Positions 57,534-64,000 of a stretch of DNA of 64,000 nucleotides are shown here, piece by piece. Position numbers and translations under genes: made by a program. This stretch comes from Cocos nucifera (Eukaryota > Streptophyta > Magnoliopsida > Arecales > Arecaceae): contig QRFJ01000746.1 in assembly GCA_006176705.1 (NCBI GenBank), forward strand, positions 186,001 through 250,000. The letters are read 5' to 3'. The number at the start of each line of letters is the position of its first letter. Position 1 is the first letter of the stretch. The notes beneath the pieces are model-generated. The model had not been told where the DNA came from and searched no databases. It saw only the letters and a list, made by a program, of their open reading frames with translations.

Positions 57534-58370
57534 ATGGAAAAGACAAGTACAATCAAGGTGGAGATCAATAGGTTCAATGGAAAGAGCAATTTCTTCTTGT
57601 GGCAAGCAAGGGTAAAGGATGTCCTCATCCAACATGGGTTGATCGATGCCCTCTTGTATGATGAGATGCTAGCCACCATAGAAGAGAAGGATTGGAAGTA
57701 GATCCAGATGTAGGTGGTGAGCATGATCCGCTTATACCTAGCGGATGATGTGGTGATCTATATACTTGGCAAGACTTTTTTGATGGTGTTATGGTTGAAG
57801 CTCGAGGAGTTATACATGGCGAAGTCACTCACAAACATGCTATTTCTTTGGAGGCAGTTCTATCAGCTATGGATGGACGAAGGCCAGAGCATGTGGGAGC
57901 ATCTATCCAACTTTCAGAAGATCCTCACTGACCTCCTCAGTATTGATGAAAAAGTTGATGAGAAGACCAAGGCATTGGTCTTACTAGCATCGCTTCTCCT
58001 TCATATGAGTCCTTGGTGACTACTCTTTTAGTAAAAAAGAGCACCATCAAGATGGACGAGGTCACTGCAGCGATACTCCAGAATGAGGTTCTTAGGAGTG
58101 AGAATCCAACTTTAAGCTTAAATAGCGGCAGCTCAGCTTTATCAATTTCTGAAGGAGTAGGAGCCAATAGATAGAGTGATAGAGGATCATGAGTAGGACG
58201 ATCTAGGTCCAAGATGAGGGATCCTAGCAAGATCAGATGCTACAAGTATCATGAGTTGGGGCATCGAGTCATGGATTGCCCACAACTTAGGGATCGGACG
58301 AGGGCTACTACAGTGATGGCCAATAACAAGTCAGAGGATGATGTCCTGAAGATATCTGATGAGGTATCTA
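57534..58370 (+). pseudogene. Element G gag
   Basis: ATG at 57534: MEKTSTIKVEINRFNGKSNFFLWQARVKDVLIQHGLIDALL, then two stops near 57697-57715, then IRLYLADDVV, LWLKLEELYMAKSLTNMLFLWRQFYQLWMDEGQSMWEHLSNFQKILTDLLSI, a frameshift near 58010, TLLVKKSTIKMDEVTAAILQNE. Zinc knuckle at 58238-58279 reads CYKYHELGHRVMDC: the second Cys is Tyr, the rest intact. Tork-type capsid layout. The protein would coat RNA in particles; it is inactive here. Confidence 0.9.
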
Positions 58371-58740
58371 GTTTTTTTCAATAGTGGATTTTAGATTTTG
58401 CATGCACATATCATGTTTGTCATAGAAAGGAGCAGTTTGACTTCCTGGAGATCAGTGATGGCACTGTTTATCTACCGGATGGATCGAGCTGTGTGATTAA
58501 AGACATCGAGATGGTCAGTTGGAAGACACATGATGGTATAGTGAGAAGATTGGTAGAGGTACAATACATACCCAATTTCAAATAGAATCTTATCTTGCTG
58601 AGCAGATTGGATTTAAACGACTACAGGTGGATAGCTGATGATAGAATCTTGAAGGTCATGCATGGTGATAGGATGATATTGGAGGAAAAGAAGAAGACAA
58701 GAGGATATTACTATCTGATAGGAAGCCTAGTGTGAGGTGG
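58371..58740 (+). pseudogene. Element G protease remnant
   Basis: After DEVSSFFQ and a stop: WILDFACTYHVC (the D-S-G site is D-F-A), HRKEQFDFLEISDGTVYLPDGSSC, VQYIPNF, then LILLSRLDLNDYRW, ILKVMHGDRMIL and RGYYYLIGSL. The catalytic Asp stays but its two neighbours are changed. Two stops. Integrase does not follow. Confidence 0.87.
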
Positions 58741-59053
58741 AGCTTTAGGAGCCAAAGGAAGCTTGGTGCAAGGTGGAGCTTCAGGTGGAGATGGATCGAG
58801 CACGGGGTGAGAGATTCGAGAGGATGACATGCAACATTACAGAGTGAAGTTCCTATTGCCATTAGAGAATTCCTCGAGCAGGTCTTTGGTCAAAGTGGAC
58901 ACAGCCCATGATGGAGGTGGGATCGAGCGGCTTGGCTCAACTCCCACATTTGTCCATCTATGAGATAGCAAGCATGCCCCAAGGCACGAAGACGAGATGG
59001 ATCACAAGCTCTCAAAGTCAAGTGGAGGCCGAATGTCGAGTTAAGATGGAGAT
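58741..59053 (+). other. Element G 3' non-coding stretch and PPT
   Basis: Low-complexity stretch with a repeated word ggtggagctt (58735-58795), then broken frame, ending in the PPT-like agatggagat at 59044-59053. It looks like the junction of a large internal deletion. Confidence 0.6.
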
Positions 59054-59988
59054 TGTTAGGATTTGATGCCTCAAATTCGATCCACAATAAGAAAAGAATC
59101 AATTTTTAGCACAACAGTCGGGCCAGCTCTGATATGCGGTCGAGTTGGCTCAAATTGAGATCGAGCAGGCTCGAACTATAGCCGAGTCGGCTCTCTTAGG
59201 CAGACAGATAGTAGGAGTCTGAATGAGATGCAGTCAAGCTAGCTCGACCCCTAACCGAGGTGGCTCGATGAAGGCGAACAAAACATGATGGGATTTTATC
59301 TGTTGTACTCGAATTATGATTAATCCAAGAAGTCTATGGGAGTTATGCGTGGACCACAGGATCCAATAGGCATGGAGAGTTGTGGTCATGATCTGAAGGT
59401 TAGAAAATATTCCAAGACTCCATCAAGGATATGTTCGACTCATATTAGGAGAATGAGCCCTATTAAGACTTCTGTGAACTATTGAGAAGAGGATTCTCAT
59501 CCTATTTAAAGTTTTGAGGTGCTGTGGAGCAAAAAAGGATATTGTGTGTGGCGTGAGAGGCACGTAGAGAGGCTCAAGCAGCCGTCAAGAAGAGCTTGGC
59601 AGAGCGTCGAGTACATGCAGCCCATGAGAGAGAGAAGCAATAGGTGCATAGCATTCAACGAGAAGACTGTGAGGGCAGAGCATCTTGTAGCTTCTATGGA
59701 TCTTCTTAGGATTTTGAGAGAGCTTTTGTGAGGATAGCTTTTAGTTGAGAGAGATTTGTGTACGATGAGTTGAGAGTAGATGTTCTCCTCTTGTACCTAT
59801 TTTTTTCTTTCATAGTGAAGCTTTGCATACCCCATGGAGGCAAGCCTTTAGGCTGATCTACGTACTTGATTATTTTCTTATTTTATTTTTTTTTTATCAT
59901 AATAATTTGGTACTAGATCCTTAACAAGTGGTATCAGAGTAGCTGATATCCCAACAGTTTGGTATCAGAGCGAGTTGATACCATAATA
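59054..59988 (+). repeat. Element G 3' LTR
   Basis: 935 bp, TGTTAGG to CATAATA. Contains an intact relic PBS tggtatcagagc at 59960-59971 and a first one at 59929. Followed by TSD atctc. Confidence 0.85.
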
Positions 59989-61847
59989 ATCTCTCACCCT
60001 AGTTTTTACATGCCCATAAGCCCTCTCTAATGTCTAGAATATATTAGAAAATCAGTCTAAAAGGAGCCTTTTATATAGAGATATGTAGGAGTCCTTGTCT
60101 AGGTCAAATACCTAGATAAGGTATGTCCTAAATAGGCAATTTGTTGGGGCACCCAACACTTGGGTGCCCCCTCCATATTCCATGCCATGGACCATCAGGT
60201 TTGTGTGCACAAAGACCTTTCTTTTCACCATGGAAACTAGAGAGAAAATAGGGAGAGTGGGCAGCACAAAGGGGAGGAAATTTGGTTTGTTGGGATTCTA
60301 TCTCATAGAATTCAAAACCACAACTACCTGCCATCCATTGACATGGTCTATAACAAAACTCCATATAAGAAAGAGAGAAGAGGGGTGGGTGTGCTTGAAG
60401 ACCAGGGAAGAGGTTTCCATCCTAAAAATAAGAGAGAGGGGGCGTGGGGGTGCGTGGGTATATGTGGCGCAAGGATATGAATCCTAGTCTTACTAGGATT
60501 TCATATTTGGCTAGGTCAAATATGGTTTCTCAAACCAAATAAAACCAGAAGCAAATGAACCCAATTAAATTAGGTCCTAATTCAAATAAGAATCAAATTA
60601 AATTAGATTAAATTAAATTTAAATTTGATTTAATTTTTTAATCAGATTAGAAATTGGGTTGATCCAAGTTCTAATTGAACTAGGAATAGTTCTTTCTTGC
60701 AATTGGCTTATCCAATAAACTAATTAGACTTGATCCAACCAAGTCTAAACTAAATCTAATTAAATCATATTTAATTAGACTTAATCTCAATGCTCTAGCT
60801 TAATCAAATTAAGTCAATTAGCAATTTAATTGCTAGTTAATCCTCCAACAACTCTTACACTAGGTTAAACATCAATCGTATTGATCATTTAACCCTAGAA
60901 TGATTCTTAATCATTGATCAACAATCCGATCAGATCATGAGCTCTAATGTGTGTAACTTCATAGGTCCAAACCTAAGCTAGTAGCATAGGAATAAATTTC
61001 TATACCAATCAAAGTGACCATCTAGTAATGATACCCGACGGTCGGATAGGCCAAATATGTAAAATTGTATCCTTAAAATCCATATGGATATAGTTTTCAT
61101 ATAATTCATCCTCTTGACCAAAATACTTTTAGGACACTTTAGAGTTTAACTATCAACTCTGAATAGGCTATCCACATTGTATTTTAAAATACCAAATCCA
61201 TCTCATGGATTATCCTGGCCAAGATTTTGCTATATTAAAATACAGTGATACATTCTTCTCCAACTCTTGAAGTGGTCAATCCCATCTTGATCATATACCG
61301 ACTTTGCAAGAACTTGACTATTCCTAGAAATCTTTCATTATTGAATTAAAAATTTAGTTAGTCCGGTACCAAAGTACAGTAAGTTGCTTGGAAGCTATTG
61401 AGCTGATCTCTGGTCTAAGGGATATTTATACCTATATCCCATCAGAGATATTCTCGATAATAGAATATTCCAGATTTGGTCATGTTCAGTGATGATATAT
61501 CCTTACATCTCACCTATATGCTATATCAGTATCTCTACACTCCTTAGTTAAGAGGATAACCAATCTATATGGCATACATCGACCTATATTCGATAGATGC
61601 TGTCATTCTTATTAAGAGCCTATCATTTAATCATAAATAATTTTAATGGCTAATCGATAAATTCTTTTTTTATCAAAACTAGATAGTCCTAAGGACTTCA
61701 TCACAATAATGAAGTTCATTAGAAGATGTAGACTTTATTATGAAAAAATATTAAAATATTATTTTATTCATAATAAATCAATTACAATTATAATATAGCT
61801 CAACCATCAATAGGATGATGATTGGCTTTGGAATACATTTTCCAACA

Positions 61848-62268
61848 ACATGGGATGTAATCAGATCTAAAATCAAAAATTACATGTTTCAATTTAATAT
61901 ATATTTGACAAATGCAATGCGTATTCTAGTCTAGATCTATGGTTCTATATCATGATAGTTTTCAAATATATTTTATATTAGATCTGATTTAATTTCTATG
62001 ATTTGATTATTTAAGTTTTGGATATTATATTAGATGTAATCAGATCTAAAACATAAGATCTAATTTAAAATTTTGATATACATGATATAGACAACACATG
62101 TCTATACTTGATCTATAATTTAAGGTTATAATCTAGATCACAAATTTTTATGAAATGTTCATTTAATTTTTTGAAGATTATATGATTTGATTAGTTAAAT
62201 TTTAGATATTATATATGATATAATTAGATCTAAAAGCATGAAATGTTTTTAAAATTTCATATATATGA
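61848..62268 (+). other. H leader, right part
   Basis: AT-rich, agatct-rich sequence resuming the H leader after element I. It resembles the D leader near 30600-31020 on the other strand. Ends where L inserted. No ORF. Confidence 0.65.
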
Positions 62269-62494
62269 TGTTTACGTGGAAATCCATCTCGAGATTGGGT
62301 TGGCTGGGGTTGTATGGCGGTGGCAAGCTGACGATAATGGAATAAAGGTGATCGTACCAATAAGAGAAGTTCTTGATCAAAGTTGGCTCTGATGGAAATC
62401 CTCCGATGCTCAAGTTAGTTTTTCATTCAACAGAAGAAAGAAGATGAGCATTTGAAAGAGAAGAGTCTACATACCTTAGAGTCCCTCTTTTTTC

Positions 62495-62506
62495 TCTTTT
62501 ATAAAA
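62495..62506 (-). promoter_or_regulatory. TATA-like box in L LTR
   Basis: Minus strand reads CTTTTATAAAAG flanked by ccc/aga. The box is nearly symmetric, so direction rests on the PPT position. Confidence 0.45.
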
Positions 62507-62729
62507 GGGTCTAGAGTTTGTTAGGATTGCTCATGGGTTGTCAGTCATGGAAGAGCAGTGAATTATCAGAGATATTTTGTTCGTTCACTAGAATATTTTT
62601 AGGAATCGTATCAGGTATTGTCCCCTCATGGCATGTGGGAGGGGAGAACCATCTCTTAACTATATGAGTTGACAACCTGGAGTCAAGAGTGGGGACTTTA
62701 GCTCTTCAATTAGGACTTCAGCATTTTAA

Positions 62730-63750
62730 AGTTCAGTCTGAATTAGGACCTCGACCTCAGCCTTCAATGACCTTCAATTCAATCTTTAGAAGACCTTGGC
62801 TTCCACCTCTTGATAACTTCAAGTTCGGCCTGAGATAAGACCTCGGTCTTAGCCTTGTGAAGACCTTCAATCAACCCATATTATAACCCAGGCTTTCATG
62901 CTCTGATGACTTCGAGTTTGGTCTGAAATAGGACCTCAACCTCAGCCTTCTGATGACCTTCAATTAGCCTATATTGTCACTTCGGCTTCCATCTTTTAGT
63001 GACTTCAAGTTTGGCTTGAGATAGGATCTCGACCTCAGCCTTTTGAAGATCTTAAATCAGCCAGCATTATGACCTAGGCCTTCATCCCTTGATGACCTCA
63101 GGCTCGGTCTGAAATAGAACCTCAGCCACAACCTTCAAAAGATCTTCAATCAACCTACATTATGTCCCAGGCCTTTATCTTTTGACGACCTCAAGCTTGG
63201 TCTAAAATAGGGCCTTGGCCATAGCCTTCAGAAGACCTTCAATCCTCAAGCTTGGCCTAAAATAGTATCTTGGCCTCAGCTTTCTAAAGACCTTGAATCA
63301 GCCTGCATTGTGACCCAAGCCTTCATCCCTTGATGACCTCAAGCTCAACCTGAAATAAGATCTCGGTCACAGCCTTTCGAAGACCTTCAATCAGCCTACA
63401 TTGTGACCCAGGCCTTCATCTTTTGTTGACCTCAAATTCGATCTGAAATAGGACCTCGACCATAGCCTTCTAAAGAACTTCAATCAACCTACATTGTGAC
63501 CCAGGCCTTCATCTTTTGATGACCTCAAGCTCGGCCTAAAATAAGACCTCGGTCATAGCCTTCTGAAGACCTTTAATCCTCAAGCTTGGCTTGAAGTAGG
63601 ACCTCGGCCTCAGCCTTCTAAAGACCTTCAATCAACCTACATTGTGACCTAGGCCTTCATCCCTTAATGACCTTAAGCTCAGCCTGAAATAGGACCTCAA
63701 CCATAGTCTTTCGAAGATCTTCAACCAGCCTACATTCTCATGTCTTCAAC
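62730..63750. repeat. 93-bp tandem array with 55-bp short units
   Basis: Units start near ccttcaatcagcctacattg and end tagccttctgaaga. At least eight full 93-bp units lie between about 62866 and 63735. Two units, near 63235 and 63570, lack the same ~38 bp and are 55 bp long. Unit similarity is moderate (about 80-90% by eye). Confidence 0.9.
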
Positions 63751-63771
63751 AGGCATAAAAGTCTCTTAACA

Positions 63772-63788
63772 ATAGCCCCCTACTCCCA
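63772..63788 (-). other. Polypurine tract of L
   Basis: Minus strand GGGAGTAGGGGGCTAT, immediately inside the LTR. Confidence 0.75.
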
Positions 63789-64000
63789 AGTCTGAGCTTT
63801 GGTTTGGATGAAGAAAGTATACTAAATTGGACATGCCAAAGACATATCCTTTTTTGTCATTTAGACTTAGGATCTTCAGGTTTCTTATTGAAATTGTTTG
63901 AAGGTCTTTAATTTTATCCTCAGCTTTTTGAGCTTAGATTTCTGCTGACCTCTACTTTCTAAGATTGAATTTCTGTACATATTGTCATTCTGAGCTCAAA
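63789..64000 (-). other. Start of the interior of L
   Basis: Non-coding 3' region of L by position; no ORF or domain is visible before the window ends. Confidence 0.5.

Larger units (their letters stand above)
56538..59988 (+). mobile_element. Small copia-derived element G with gag and protease only
   Basis: 3,451 bp with two LTRs of about 0.93 kb and a 1.58-kb interior coding only gag and protease remnants. PPT-like agatggagat lies directly before the right LTR, so integrase, RT and RNase H are cleanly missing. LTRs differ by about 15% in the first 245 bp, so it is old. It fits a non-autonomous, gag-carrying LTR element (TR-GAG-like) or a deletion derivative of a Tork-type element such as F. 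Confidence 0.88.
44564..61847 (-). mobile_element. Ty1/copia element I, same LTR family as B1, with three nested insertions
   Basis: Minus-strand element with both LTRs, PPT, PBS and broken gag-pol. Left LTR 44564-49003 is interrupted by solo LTR J, the RNase H region by solo LTR K, and right LTR 55895-61847 by element G. LTRs differ by about 10% in the first 300 bp, so it is old. The TSD is not clean (aaatg or aatgt on the left, acatg on the right). Inserted in the leader of H. Confidence 0.9.
55895..61847 (-). repeat. Element I 5' LTR (right), split by G
   Basis: Parts 55895-56537 and 59994-61847, about 2.5 kb. Starts TGAAGG, ends TTCCAACA. Short open frames here are LTR sequence. Confidence 0.9.
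62269..63771 (-). repeat. LTR of element L (probably Ty3/gypsy), left copy
   Basis: 1,503 bp, TGTTTA to TTAACA, followed by a purine tract on the minus strand (GGGAGTAGGGGGCTAT), so this is the 3' LTR of a minus-strand element running out of the window. TATA-like box cttttataaaag at 62495-62506. More than 1 kb of its U3 is a tandem array. Its other LTR and TSD are not visible. Confidence 0.75.

Noticed and set aside
57416..57828. Minus-strand frames of 60-102 codons
   Set aside because: Antisense to the G gag, which has the recognisable capsid motifs.
59927..59988. Reading the 62 bp after TAACA as a piece of a second tandem G copy
   Set aside because: The TSD atctc directly after 59988, compared with the empty site in the other LTR of I, shows this is the true element end.
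62730..63750. Regular repeats that could suggest a CRISPR array
   Set aside because: Units are 93 bp head-to-tail without unique spacers, in plant DNA inside an LTR. It is a tandem satellite-like array.

Overview
The window is plant nuclear DNA made almost entirely of LTR retrotransposons inserted into one another. No host gene, tRNA or rRNA gene could be supported. Nearly all coding remnants are Ty1/copia gag-pol (GAG, protease, integrase, RT, RNase H, in that order), with primer binding sites matching plant initiator tRNA-Met. Very long copia LTRs (2.0-2.6 kb) and AT-rich intergenic sequence suggest the heterochromatin of a large, repeat-rich plant genome. A monocot such as a palm is my guess, not something the sequence proves.

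Left half (1-38713), all on the minus strand, is a nest up to four deep. Element E (34522-38713; gag stub, leader, right LTR) was hit by element C (leader 21345-22307, LTR 22322-34521). C's leader was hit by element B1 (1-21344), and B1's left LTR was hit by element A (1208-11189, complete, TSD ttagg). C's LTR was separately hit by element D (23208-33397, complete, TSD tatcc, the youngest by LTR divergence). Inside B1, 11966-14805 is an indel-rich second copy of 17301-20164 and looks like an assembly gap-fill.

Middle (38714-41868): about 1.5 kb of unassigned sequence with a 37-bp minisatellite, then the left LTR and gag of F, a Tork-like copia element on the plus strand.

Right half (41869-64000): F was hit by H, a diverged plus-strand relative of D. 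H's leader was hit by element I (44564-61847, minus strand) and by L (62269 to the window end), an LTR carrying a 93-bp tandem array. Element I contains two related solo LTRs, J (46068-48022, TSD ttaaa) and K (49431-51026, TSD tgctt), and a small gag-protease-only element G (56538-59988, TSD gtctc/atctc).

No element has an intact gag-pol: stops, frameshifts, deletions and lost catalytic residues are recorded per element. The signals I rate highest are (1) a two-stem RNA structure with paired ACAACC motifs between PBS and gag of several otherwise diverged copia elements, with compensatory and G.U changes; (2) element G, whose LTRs seem to have grown 62 bp by priming at a downstream PBS copy; (3) the raw-read-like duplicated block in B1; (4) a tandem triplication of the LTR end of J.
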